Shown: positions 54,039-62,400 of the stretch, piece by piece | Layout of the letters: the number at the start of each line of letters is the position of its first letter | Numbering within the stretch: position 1 is the first letter of the stretch | DNA from: an uncultured Bryobacteraceae bacterium | GTDB taxonomy: Bacteria > Acidobacteriota > Terriglobia > Bryobacterales > Bryobacteraceae | Length of the DNA stretch: 64,000 nt | NCBI GenBank assembly: GCA_937924525.1 | Contig: CALDSU010000007.1 | Location: forward strand, 186,001-250,000 | Reading direction: 5' to 3' | Program-made: the position numbers and the translations under genes | The notes under the pieces: generated by a model | Told to the model about the DNA's origin: nothing | Seen by the model: only the letters and a program-made list of their open reading frames with translations | The model's database searches: none

Positions 54039-54584
54039 TCAGCCTTTCCATTCGGTCGTGACGAAACGAATTGCTGGTTTTGTCAACATGGGTGGCGAAA
54101 AATTCTCCACTTGATCGACCCCTTGGTCCTTAATTTGATCCCACTCACCCCACATCAGGGCGCGAGTGGGGCAAACGGTCGTACAGGCAGGAGGCAATCC
54201 GGCGTCAATTCGTGGGGAACACATCGTACACTTCTCCATTTTTCGCCGCTGCCAATTCAGTTGCATGGCTTGGTACGGGCAGAACTTGGCGCACAGGCCA
54301 CACCCCACGCAGGTCTCTTCCTGAATCAAGACGATGCCATCCTGCCGCCGAAAGATGGCCTTGGTCGGGCACACTCGCAAGCAGGTGGCTGCCTCGCAGT
54401 GATTACAGGACAGGGACAGATACTGCACGCTTACTTGCGGAAACTCCCCGCGTTCCACGGCCCGAACGCGGCGGTAGCGAACGTCGATCCCCGTCTCGAC
54501 GCCGTTCCACTGCTTACACGCTGCTTCGCAGGCCTTGCAATCGATACATCTTTTTGGGTCGAAAAGCCAACCATAGGTCGCCAT
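54039..54584 (-). CDS. Four-cluster ferredoxin-like electron transfer subunit (PsrB/NrfC/DmsB-like)
   Basis: The product has 181 residues from the ATG at 54584 (GGGGAAA about 7 bp upstream). The cysteine groups are CIDCKACEAAC, CNHCEAATCLRVC, CVGCGLCAKFC and CTMC...CTTVC, enough for four [4Fe-4S] clusters. It lacks its own Tat leader, so it would be exported with the catalytic subunit or the complex is held differently. It is the first gene of the Mo-enzyme operon, 23 bp before the catalytic subunit, and is divergent from the siroheme reductase. Confidence 0.92.
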   Translation of the reverse strand: MATYGWLFDPKRCIDCKACEAACKQWNGVETGIDVRYRRVRAVERGEFPQVSVQYLSLSCNHCEAATCLRVCPTKAIFRRQDGIVLIQEETCVGCGLCAKFCPYQAMQLNWQRRKMEKCTMCSPRIDAGLPPACTTVCPTRALMWGEWDQIKDQGVDQVENFSPPMLTKPAIRFVTTEWKG

Positions 54585-54925
54585 AAGGCTTTCCCCTTTC
54601 ACAGACAATCGGAAAACGGCGAGCACGCAGAATGCCATCAACGCATCCCTTTATTTTCGGGAGCATGAGGAGATCCCCACAAAGGAGGTGGGCGACAACG
54701 CCCACTCCGGCGTTTCTCGCGGCCCTTCCTGGAGAAAGCGGGGCTATGGTCGGCGCGGGCTTCCATCAGGCTCAGCGCACCAACCAGCGAGGAAGCTATC
54801 ATTTCTCCAGATGAAGCCAGATAGGTGAACCGAACGCCGGGGCGTGCTCTTGAGCCATTGCCCACGAGGGATCTTCGGTTCGCCATTGAACAATCTCCGC
54901 AAATTCGATATAGTTTAGGGTATAT
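54585..54925. promoter_or_regulatory. Divergent promoter region between Mo-enzyme operon and siroheme reductase
   Basis: No gene is seen in these 341 bp. Next to the plus-strand gene lies TTGAAC (54886-54891), 17 bp, then TATAGT (54909-54914). This is a good sigma70-like promoter whose start site would be ~5 nt before the ATG at 54926. An AGGG at 54917-54920 is the only RBS-like sequence, so the reductase transcript may be leaderless. The minus-strand promoter was not identified. Confidence 0.5.
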
Positions 54926-57196
54926 ATGAAGGCCAGCAACTCCCTCTGGAAGGAACGCCTCGCGGGCGCGCTGCCCCCGGAACTAGCCCGGGAGATCGAC
55001 CGCTTCGAGAACGAGATCCTGTTGAAAAAACAGGGGAAAATCGAGGACAAGGTATTTGCGGAGACGCGGCTCCGGCGGGGTTGTTACGGCCAGCGCTACG
55101 ACAACGGGCAGCGCCACGACGGGCAGACCGCGCGCACCCTGGAGTTTCCTACCAAGGGAACCAAAGGCCCGCACACGCTTTGGGATGCGCCCGGGATGCA
55201 GCGGATCAAGATCCCGTTCGGCGGGCTGAACGCGGCCCAACTGGAGACGCTCGCGGACCTGGCGGAGGAATACTCCGACGGGATCGCGCACGTCACCACC
55301 CGGCAGGACTTCCAGCTTCACTTTGTCCACATTGAAGATACGCCGTCGCTGATGCGCCGCCTCGCCGCGGTCGGCATCACCACGCGCGAAGCATGCGGCA
55401 ACACGGTGCGCAACGTAACCGGCTGCCCCCTGGCGGGAGTTTGCCGGACCGAGACGTTCGACGTCACGCCGTACGCCAAGGCGCTCGCGTATTTCCTGCT
55501 CGGGCATCCGGACTGCCAGGATTTCGGGCGGAAGTTCAAAATTGCCTTCTCCGGGTGCCGGACGGAGGCTTGCGCGCTCGTCAACATCCACGACATCGGG
55601 CTGATCGGGGTAACGCGCGAGGCGGACGGAAAGGTTCAGCGCGGATTTGAAATGTATGTGGGCGGCGGACTGGGTACGGTGCCGCAGCAGGCCAAGCTGT
55701 TCTCGGAATTCGTCCCGGAAGAAGAACTGCTGCCGCTGGCGCAAGCGATCGCCCGGGTATTCGCGCGGCTCGGCGAGAAGAAGAACCGGAACACGGCGCG
55801 CATGAAGTTCCTCGTCAATAAGCTTGGGCTCGAGGAGTTCAAGCGCTTGGTGCTGGCCGAGAGAGCCCTCCTGCCGGAGGATCCTCGCTGGACGTCGTTC
55901 CTGGCGGATCTCCCGGTGGCTAGCGAGACGCCCAAGCAGCCCCCTTCGCTCCTCCAGATCAACGGCAACCAGCCGGAGGGATTCGCCCGCTGGTTCCAGA
56001 GCAACGTTTACCGGCAGCGGCAGACGGGGTACTTCACCGTAACGATCGCGCTGCCGCTCGGGGACATCACTTCCGATCAACTGCGGGCGCTGGCGGATAT
56101 GGCCCGCAAGTATACGAACGAGACCATCCGCACCACGGTGGAACAGAATATGGTGCTGCGGTGGGTCAGCGAGCAAGATCTCTTGCCGTTGTATCAAGAG
56201 TTGAAAGTGGCGCGGCTGGACGAGCCTGGAGCCGGCACCATTGTGGATATCACCGCCTGCCCGGGCACGGACACCTGCAAGTTGGGGATTGCGTCGTCGC
56301 GCGGGCTGGCCGGCGAGCTGCGCCTGCGTCTCGCGGCGAAGGCGGTGGAAATGGACGAAGCGGTCCGGGGACTGCACATCAAGGTGAGCGGGTGTTTCAA
56401 CTCCTGCGGACAGCACCACGTGGCGGATCTGGGGTTTTACGGAGTCAGCCGCAACAAGGGCGGCTACCAGGTGCCGCATTTTCAGGTGCTGGTCGGCGGC
56501 CAGTGGACCGAGAACGCGGGTTCGTACGGTTTGGCGATCGGCGCGGTGCCGTCCAAGCGCATCCCGCAGGTGGTGGATCGCGTCACCAGCCGCTATCTTA
56601 CGGAACGGCAGCCTGGTGAATCGTTTCAGGCCTTCACCCGCCGCATCGGGAAGGCCGAGTGCAAGAAGATGCTGGAGGACCTGATGGAAGTGCCCGCGCA
56701 CGACGTGGAGCCGGGGCTGTACACCGACTGGGCCGATGCCCGCGAGTACACCACCGGCGACCTCGGCGTGGGCGAGTGCGCGGGCGAAGTGGTGTCGCCC
56801 ATCGACTTCCAACTGGCCGCGTGCGAGCGCGAGGCTTTCGAGGCGCAGTTGCAGCTGGAGCGGGGCAACCTGGCAAAGGCTGCCGCGACGGCTTTCGAGT
56901 CGATGCATCACGCCGCGCTGGCTCTGCTCCGCTTCCGCGACCCCGGCGCGCCGGACGAACCGGACCAGACCCTGGCCGCGTTCCGCGAGAAGTTCTACGA
57001 TACGGAACTGTTTTTCGATCCCTTCGCCGGCGGGAAGTTCGCGCAGTATTACTTCCAGGCCCACCGGCGGCGGGGGCAGGCCTACGACGTGGAAGGAACG
57101 CGCCAGTTGATCGAAGAGGCGCAGCTCTTCATCGAGGCGGCGCACAGTTGCCGCGCGCGGCTCGCGCAGCCGGTAGCGATGGGAACCAAAGGATAG
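54926..57196 (+). CDS. Siroheme nitrite/sulfite reductase with C-terminal helical extension
   Basis: The 756-residue product has two ferredoxin-like half repeats, as in ferredoxin-type NiR/SiR. The first half includes VTTRQDFQLHFVHIED and NVTGCPLAG. The siroheme/[4Fe-4S] ligands are C445-x5-C451 (CPGTDTC) and C490-x3-C494 (CFNSC). Residues ~605-756 are an extra, mostly helical domain (ESMHHAALALLRF, LIEEAQLFIEAAHSC) resembling the HEPN-like tails seen on some related reductases. It is cytoplasmic and reduces nitrite to ammonia or sulfite to sulfide. Divergent from a sulfur-type Mo enzyme, sulfite is attractive but unproven. Confidence 0.9.
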   Translation: MKASNSLWKERLAGALPPELAREIDRFENEILLKKQGKIEDKVFAETRLRRGCYGQRYDNGQRHDGQTARTLEFPTKGTKGPHTLWDAPGMQRIKIPFGGLNAAQLETLADLAEEYSDGIAHVTTRQDFQLHFVHIEDTPSLMRRLAAVGITTREACGNTVRNVTGCPLAGVCRTETFDVTPYAKALAYFLLGHPDCQDFGRKFKIAFSGCRTEACALVNIHDIGLIGVTREADGKVQRGFEMYVGGGLGTVPQQAKLFSEFVPEEELLPLAQAIARVFARLGEKKNRNTARMKFLVNKLGLEEFKRLVLAERALLPEDPRWTSFLADLPVASETPKQPPSLLQINGNQPEGFARWFQSNVYRQRQTGYFTVTIALPLGDITSDQLRALADMARKYTNETIRTTVEQNMVLRWVSEQDLLPLYQELKVARLDEPGAGTIVDITACPGTDTCKLGIASSRGLAGELRLRLAAKAVEMDEAVRGLHIKVSGCFNSCGQHHVADLGFYGVSRNKGGYQVPHFQVLVGGQWTENAGSYGLAIGAVPSKRIPQVVDRVTSRYLTERQPGESFQAFTRRIGKAECKKMLEDLMEVPAHDVEPGLYTDWADAREYTTGDLGVGECAGEVVSPIDFQLAACEREAFEAQLQLERGNLAKAAATAFESMHHAALALLRFRDPGAPDEPDQTLAAFREKFYDTELFFDPFAGGKFAQYYFQAHRRRGQAYDVEGTRQLIEEAQLFIEAAHSCRARLAQPVAMGTKG

Positions 57197-57200
57197 CCCG

Positions 57201-57755
57201 GTGCAGCATTTTGTTGTGAGACTATTCGGCGACGGGCCGGAAAACCTGGACCTCGGCGGCGCGATTCCGGTGTTTCACCGCTGGATTCAGCGCTCCGCGA
57301 TTCCGGATCATCTGTTGATCGACGTGGCGGATTACCGGCATGTGCCGGACGGTCCGGGCGTGCTACTGGTGGCGCATGAAGGCCTGTTCAGCCTGCATTT
57401 CGCGCACGGCCGCTACGGCTTAAGCTACACTCGGCGGACCGTGCTGGACGGTTCTGACGCGCACCGTTTGCGGCAGGCCCTGACGGCCGCGCAAGGGGCC
57501 GCGACCCAGCTGGTGGCCGAACCGGAGTTCGCGGGCGCGCTCCGATTCCCCGGACAGGAACTGGAAATCTCGGTGAACGACCGGCTCCTGGCGCCGAACA
57601 CGCCGGAATCCTATGCGCGGCTGGAGCCCGTTGTGCGCAGCGTGCTGGACGGCAACTGGCCAAGCGGCGCCTACCATCTGGCCCCGGCGGGCGAGCGTCG
57701 CCAACTGCTTCGGATACGCGCCGCCCGGCAACCAGACGGGTCAGGCTCGGTCTGA
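57201..57755 (+). CDS. Unknown protein coupled to the siroheme reductase
   Basis: The 184-residue product starts at a GTG 4 bp after the reductase stop. It has no signal peptide and no membrane segment. The visible pattern is an N-terminal alpha/beta part (VVRLFGDGPENL, HLLIDVADYRHVPDGPGVLLVAHEG), a beta segment and a helical middle (RLRQALTAAQGAATQLVAE), and LEISVNDRLLAPN. I do not recognise the family. The tight coupling suggests an accessory or electron-donor-binding role. Confidence 0.7.
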   Translation: MQHFVVRLFGDGPENLDLGGAIPVFHRWIQRSAIPDHLLIDVADYRHVPDGPGVLLVAHEGLFSLHFAHGRYGLSYTRRTVLDGSDAHRLRQALTAAQGAATQLVAEPEFAGALRFPGQELEISVNDRLLAPNTPESYARLEPVVRSVLDGNWPSGAYHLAPAGERRQLLRIRAARQPDGSGSV

Positions 57756-57770
57756 TGTGAAGATGTGAAC

Positions 57771-57800
57771 TTGGCGTCCGGCGGGGCGCTGTCTTACAAT
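57771..57800 (+). promoter_or_regulatory. Probable promoter of the beta-hydroxyacid dehydrogenase gene
   Basis: TTGGCG (57771-57776) is followed after 18 bp by TACAAT (57795-57800), which matches the -10 consensus in five of six bases. It lies ~50 bp before the ATG at 57851, which has GGAGG upstream. Confidence 0.45.
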
Positions 57801-57850
57801 CCTGGGTTTGCGCTTTCCTGCGAACAACGGGAAGGAGGGATTCAGCAGTT

Positions 57851-58744
57851 ATGGCCAAGCTAGGGTTTCTGGGACTGGGCATCATGGGCTATCCGATGGC
57901 CCGCAACCTGCTTCGGGGCGGACACGAGGTTGCTCTCTGGTCCTTCACCGCAGGCAAAGCCAGGGATCTGGCTGCCGCCGAAGGCGGCGTTTTCTGTGAA
58001 ACTCCACGCCAGGTGGCCGAGTTCGCGGAATGTTCTTTTCTCTGCGTCGGCGACACGGAGATGTCCCGTACGGTGATTCTGGGGCGGGACGGTTTGGCGG
58101 ACGGGGCGCGACCGGGTTCCGTGATCGTGGATGCCAGCACGGTGTCGCCTTCCGCCAGCCGGGAGATAAGCGCGGAGTTGACCCGCCGGGGGGTGCACTT
58201 CCTGGACGCTCCCTGTACGGGCTCCAAGCCGGGTGCGGAAAGCGGGAACCTGACCTTCATGGTGGGGGGCGACCAGGGTGTTTTCGATCGAGTCCGGCCC
58301 TTTTTTGAACCCATGGGCAAGCGCCTGTACTACTGCGGCGGGCCGGGAATGGGTCTGAACGCCAAATTGACCCAGAACCTGATTCTTTCTAACATCTTGC
58401 TGGCGTTCAACGAGGGCCTGGTGCTCTCGACCAAGGCTGGGTTGGATCCGGGCTTGATGGTCGACATCTTGGCGAACAGCGCCGCCAAGTGCGGACTGAT
58501 TGATTTCAAAGCACCTTATGTCTTCCGGCGCGACTTTTCGCCGAATTTCTCGGTCAAGTGGATGCACAAGGACATCGGACTGATACTGGAATCGGGAAAA
58601 GAGCTCGGCGTGCCGCTGCCGCTCACCGGTTTGACCCAGCAGATGTTTCAGGCGGCCGTGGCGCGGGGCCACGGCGAAGAAGATATGTGTTCTACAATCA
58701 AGATTTTAGAAGAGTGGGCCGGGGTTGAAGTGAAGAAGCTATAG
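57851..58744 (+). CDS. Beta-hydroxyacid dehydrogenase (3-hydroxyisobutyrate dehydrogenase/GLYR type)
   Basis: The 297-residue product has the N-terminal Rossmann motif LGFLGLGIMGYPMARNLL. The substrate-binding segment is FLDAPCTGSKPGAESGNLTFMVGG, and the catalytic lysine falls in the GLNAKLTQNLILSNILLAFNEG helix. The family reduces or oxidises short 3-hydroxyacids or glyoxylate/tartronate semialdehyde. The cysteine in DAPCTGSKPGA differs from the usual DAPVSGG, so specificity may differ. It stands alone, before the structured region upstream of dxr. Confidence 0.9.
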   Translation: MAKLGFLGLGIMGYPMARNLLRGGHEVALWSFTAGKARDLAAAEGGVFCETPRQVAEFAECSFLCVGDTEMSRTVILGRDGLADGARPGSVIVDASTVSPSASREISAELTRRGVHFLDAPCTGSKPGAESGNLTFMVGGDQGVFDRVRPFFEPMGKRLYYCGGPGMGLNAKLTQNLILSNILLAFNEGLVLSTKAGLDPGLMVDILANSAAKCGLIDFKAPYVFRRDFSPNFSVKWMHKDIGLILESGKELGVPLPLTGLTQQMFQAAVARGHGEEDMCSTIKILEEWAGVEVKKL

Positions 58745-58787
58745 GCGGAATACAATTTTTTGTTGCATTCCGGGGCAGAGTCTACTA

Positions 58788-58921
58788 GAATTGGAAGTAA
58801 GCCGGGGAGGCAACTCCCACCAAAGCGAGACTAACCTCTAAACAAAGACCCCTGAAGCAACCCTCCCCGGCGCCCGAAAGGGTTAGAGGTCTTCCCCAAA
58901 GCTAAAAGCGATTCCAAATTC
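58788..58921 (+). ncRNA. Candidate structured RNA with pseudoknot topology
   Basis: Several complementary segments nest and cross. The outer stem is GAATTGGAA (58788-58796) with TTCCAAATTC (58912-58921, one bulge). P2 is GCCGGGGAGG (58801-58810) with CCTCCCCGGC (58862-58871), a perfect 10 bp. The crossing helix is ACCTCTAA (58834-58841, inside the P2 loop) with TTAGAGGT (58883-58890, outside it), a perfect 8 bp. Local GNRA-like hairpins GGGAG-gcaa-CTCCC and CCC-gaaa-GGG compete with P2. A -10-like TAGAAT (58786-58791) lies 17 bp after TTGCAT; if it is used, the outer stem is not transcribed. I match it to no known RNA family. It lies 110 bp before dxr. Confidence 0.45.
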
Positions 58922-59032
58922 CACAGAAACCTGTCATGCTGGAGAAGGGCGCGGATTCTTTCCTGGGAGAGAGGTCTGCACCATGGTGCCCCGGAACATC
59001 ATCTCCTTGTAGTAATTTGGTTTCCTAAGGCC

Positions 59033-60220
59033 ATGCGCACCATTACCCTGCTCGGCTCCACGGGCTCGATCGGACGCAACACCCTGGATGTGGTCCGTCA
59101 GAACCGGGACCGCTTCCAGATCTTCGCGTTAGCGGCAGGGAACAACATCTCTCTGCTGCTTGAGCAAGTGGTGGAGTTTGCTCCTCGAGTGGTTGCCACG
59201 GGAAGCGAGTCCGGCCGTTCGCAGCTGCTGGAGAGCCTCCCGGCGACCGGGCTGGAGCGGCGTCGCTGGCCCGAGGTCACCACCGGGCCGCGGTCCCTGG
59301 TGGAAATCGCCACTGCCGGCGAAGTGGATACGGTGATGTCCTCGATCGTCGGCGTAACAGGCCTTGAAGCAACCTATGAAGCAGTGCGGCGAGGGAAGCG
59401 GATCGGCTTGGCGAACAAGGAAGTCCTGGTTTCGGCGGGCAGCCTGGTCATGAAAGCGGTCGAGGAAAGCGGGGCGGAGTTGATCCCGGTCGACAGTGAG
59501 CACAACGGAGCGCACCAGTGCTTGCGGGCCGGCCGCCGCAGTGACGTCACCCGTCTGATCCTGACCGCTTCCGGCGGTCCTTTCCGGGACCTGCCCCGGG
59601 AGCGCATGGAGGCGGTGACTCCCGCCCAAGCGCTCAACCATCCCACCTGGAAGATGGGAAACCGGATCACCATCGATTCCGCGACGCTGATGAATAAGGG
59701 CTTCGAGGTGATCGAGGCGTGCTGGCTGTTCGGCTTTCAGCCGGCCGAGGTCGATGTGGTGGTGCATCCCCAGTCGACGGTGCACGCGCTGGTGGAGTTC
59801 AACGACGGCAGCGTGATCGCGCAGGTCTGCGCGACCGATATGCGCATGCCCATCCAGTATGCGCTGACCTATCCTGAACGCTGGCCGGCGCCGGTTCCAA
59901 AGCTGGATTGGGCCCAGGCGCGCGAGTGGGAGTTTCTGCCACCCGACCACGCCAGGTTCCCTTTGCTGAAACTGGCGTACCAGGCTTGGGAAGCGGGCGG
60001 AGCGGCAACCTGCGTTCTGAATGCGGCGGACGAGGTTGCCGTCGACGCCTTCCTGGCTGGCCGCATTTCGTTTCCCGCCATCTCGGAATTGGTGGAGGAA
60101 ACCTTGGCGCGCGCGCCCGTGCGGCGTCCGCAATCGATTGAGCAAGTCCTGGAGGCCGATCGCGAGGCCCGTCACCTGTGTCATCGTCTGGTGAGCGCCC
60201 GCGCGCTGGCCCGAGTGTGA
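59033..60220 (+). CDS. dxr: 1-deoxy-D-xylulose 5-phosphate reductoisomerase
   Basis: The 395-residue product has the NADPH motif LLGSTGSIGRNTLDVV. The catalytic and metal region includes GLANKEVLVSAG, PVDSEHNGAHQCL and LTASGGPFRD, and the flexible loop HPTWKMGNRITIDSATLMNKGFE is conserved. Length and motifs are typical. It makes 2-C-methyl-D-erythritol 4-phosphate in the MEP isoprenoid pathway. It is followed 7 bp later by rseP, an order common in bacteria. A candidate structured RNA lies in the 288-bp gap before it. Confidence 0.97.
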   Translation: MRTITLLGSTGSIGRNTLDVVRQNRDRFQIFALAAGNNISLLLEQVVEFAPRVVATGSESGRSQLLESLPATGLERRRWPEVTTGPRSLVEIATAGEVDTVMSSIVGVTGLEATYEAVRRGKRIGLANKEVLVSAGSLVMKAVEESGAELIPVDSEHNGAHQCLRAGRRSDVTRLILTASGGPFRDLPRERMEAVTPAQALNHPTWKMGNRITIDSATLMNKGFEVIEACWLFGFQPAEVDVVVHPQSTVHALVEFNDGSVIAQVCATDMRMPIQYALTYPERWPAPVPKLDWAQAREWEFLPPDHARFPLLKLAYQAWEAGGAATCVLNAADEVAVDAFLAGRISFPAISELVEETLARAPVRRPQSIEQVLEADREARHLCHRLVSARALARV

Positions 60221-60227
60221 GAGCCCC

Positions 60228-61574
60228 ATGGTTTTTTTCGAAAACTTCTTCGCGCTCCTGATCCTGATCGGAGTGATGATCATCGTCCATGAACTGGGCC
60301 ACTTCTGGGCGGCGCGCCTTTGCGATGTCCGGGTGGAGGTCTTCAGCTTTGGCTTCGGACCCCGGCTGTTCGGCTTCCGGCGGGGCGACACCGACTACCG
60401 GTTCTCCGCCATCCTGTTTGGCGGTTACGTGAAGATGTACGGCGAACAGGCCGGCGACGAAGCGTCTGCCGACCCCGGCAGTTTCATGAGCAAACCCCGC
60501 TACCAGCGTCTGTTCATTGTCTTCGCGGGACCGCTGATGAACATTCTGCTGGCGATCGGGCTGCTGACAGGCCTGTTCATGTTCGAGTTCCGCAAGCCCG
60601 AGGAACCGCCGGTGCGGGGGCTGATTGGCCATGTCATGCCGGGCTCGCCCGCGGATCAGGCGGGACTGCGCGAAGGAGACCGCATCGCCGAACTCGATGG
60701 CCTGGTGAACCCTTCCTGGGAAGACATCTTTCTGAAGGAGATTCAGAGCGCTTACAAGACGCTGACGGTGGTGTACGAGCGCGGCGGGCAGCGGCATCGG
60801 GTGACGGTGACTCCGACCATGGACGAGCGCATGGGCGTTGGCTCCGCCGGGTGGTACGAAAAGAACGAGGTCGAGGTGGGCGCGGTGCAGCCCGGCATGC
60901 CCGCGGAGAAAGCGGGTCTTCGCCGCGGGGACCTGCTGGTGAGCGTGAACGGGTTGCCGATTCATTCGCGGGTGAGTCTGCGGGAGATCATTAAGAGCTC
61001 CGGGGGCAAGCCCGTCGTGGTCGAGTATGAGCGGGAGGGCGTGCGGAAGAAGGTCACCATTGCTCCGGTTTATGAGTCGGCCGACGGGCAATCCTACTGG
61101 ATGATCGGCGTACAGCCAGAGAACCGCATTCGCTACGTGGTGACCCAACTGCCGTTCCAGGAAGCGCTGGCCGAATCCTTGCGGCAGAACCGGAAGGGCG
61201 CCACCATGATCTTCGGGTTTCTGCACGGCATCATCGAGCGGCGCATGTCCGCCAAGCAGCTACAGGGACCCATTGGCATTGCGTCGCTGTCCGGGGACGC
61301 GGCGCGCGAGGGCGCTTCCGCGTACCTCCACCTGATGGCGATGGTCAGTCTGAACCTGGCCATCTTCAACCTCTTGCCGATTCCGATTCTGGATGGCGGC
61401 GTCATTCTGCTGTTGCTGGTGGAAATGGTTCTGCGCCGCGATCTCAGCCTGGCGGTGAAGGAAACGGTGATCAAGGTAGGGTTTGTCTTCCTGATGGTGG
61501 TGACGGTGTTCGTCCTCTACAACGACATCAGCAAACTGCTGCCCGCGGGACTTTGGCTCCGGTCATGGGGTTGA
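60228..61574 (+). CDS. rseP: Site-2 protease RseP (RIP metalloprotease)
   Basis: The 448-residue product has the zinc motif HELGH at residue 21 in the first transmembrane segment, FGFGPRLFG and FGGYVKMYGE next to it, two PDZ domains (~125-195 and ~205-290, VMPGSPADQAGLREGD and VQPGMPAEKAGLRRGD), and the third metal ligand in PIPILDGG near residue 388. It cleaves membrane-embedded anti-sigma factors or remnant signal peptides in the inner membrane. It probably forms an operon with dxr and possibly the glycosyltransferase 8 bp downstream. Confidence 0.96.
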   Translation: MVFFENFFALLILIGVMIIVHELGHFWAARLCDVRVEVFSFGFGPRLFGFRRGDTDYRFSAILFGGYVKMYGEQAGDEASADPGSFMSKPRYQRLFIVFAGPLMNILLAIGLLTGLFMFEFRKPEEPPVRGLIGHVMPGSPADQAGLREGDRIAELDGLVNPSWEDIFLKEIQSAYKTLTVVYERGGQRHRVTVTPTMDERMGVGSAGWYEKNEVEVGAVQPGMPAEKAGLRRGDLLVSVNGLPIHSRVSLREIIKSSGGKPVVVEYEREGVRKKVTIAPVYESADGQSYWMIGVQPENRIRYVVTQLPFQEALAESLRQNRKGATMIFGFLHGIIERRMSAKQLQGPIGIASLSGDAAREGASAYLHLMAMVSLNLAIFNLLPIPILDGGVILLLLVEMVLRRDLSLAVKETVIKVGFVFLMVVTVFVLYNDISKLLPAGLWLRSWG

Positions 61575-61581
61575 CGCGCGC

Positions 61582-62400
61582 GTGCGCACGCTGCTGATTC
61601 GGCCGGGCGCCATCGGCGATTTCCTGTTGTCCCTGCCCGCCCTCGAGTGCCTGCGCGACGGGTACACCGAAGTCTGGTGCGCGGGTCAGAACGTGCCGCT
61701 GGTGCGGTTTGCGGACCGCGCGGCGCCAGTGGCGGGCTCGGGTCTGGACTGGCTGGGGCTCCCGGAGACGGAGCCTCCCCCCACCCTGCTCAATCGTCTG
61801 CGCTCGTTCGACCGCATTATCTCCTGGTACGGCTCGGCGCACGCGCTGTTCCGCCAGCGCGTCGCGGCGCTGGGTCTGCCGTTCACATTCTTTTCCGCAC
61901 TCCCTCCGGAGGGGGGCGGGCACGCCGCCGATTACTACCTGGGGCAGGCGCGCACCATCCAGCCTTGTCCGCGCCCGCCCGCGCCGCGCCTGCCCGTGCC
62001 GCCCGCGCCGCGCGAGCGGTTCGCGGTGATTCACCCTTTCGCCAGCCAGCCGCGCAAACGCTGGCCGCTCGACCGGTTCCAGGAATTAGGCCGCTTGCTG
62101 GAACAGAACGGCCTGCCCGTGCGCTACTGCGCCGGTCCCGAAGAGCCGCTCGCCGGGGCGGCCCGCTTCGAGAATCTTTGGGACCTGGCGTGCTGGCTCG
62201 CGCGCGCCGCGGTGTTCGTGGGGAACGATTCCGGCATCACGCACCTGGCGGCGGCCGCGGGGACTCCGGTGGTGGCGCTGTTCGGCCCCACCGACCCGCG
62301 CGTGTGGGCGCCGCGCGGCGTCCGGGTTTGTGTGCTGGACCGCATGGAGGCGCGCGCCGCCGCGGACGTGGCCGCGCACGCGCTCGCTCTCACCAACTAA
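61582..62400 (+). CDS. Glycosyltransferase family 9 (heptosyltransferase-like)
   Basis: The product has 272 residues from a GTG, shorter than the usual ~340. The N-terminal domain opens with [18 protein letters not shown] (the conserved GDxLL start of GT9). The C-terminal ADP-sugar-binding half has [20 protein letters not shown] and [29 protein letters not shown]. It probably transfers a heptose or related sugar to lipopolysaccharide or another glycan. The 3' end overlaps the MIOX gene end by 11 bp in opposite orientation. Confidence 0.88.
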   Translation: MRTLLIRPGAIGDFLLSLPALECLRDGYTEVWCAGQNVPLVRFADRAAPVAGSGLDWLGLPETEPPPTLLNRLRSFDRIISWYGSAHALFRQRVAALGLPFTFFSALPPEGGGHAADYYLGQARTIQPCPRPPAPRLPVPPAPRERFAVIHPFASQPRKRWPLDRFQELGRLLEQNGLPVRYCAGPEEPLAGAARFENLWDLACWLARAAVFVGNDSGITHLAAAAGTPVVALFGPTDPRVWAPRGVRVCVLDRMEARAAADVAAHALALTN

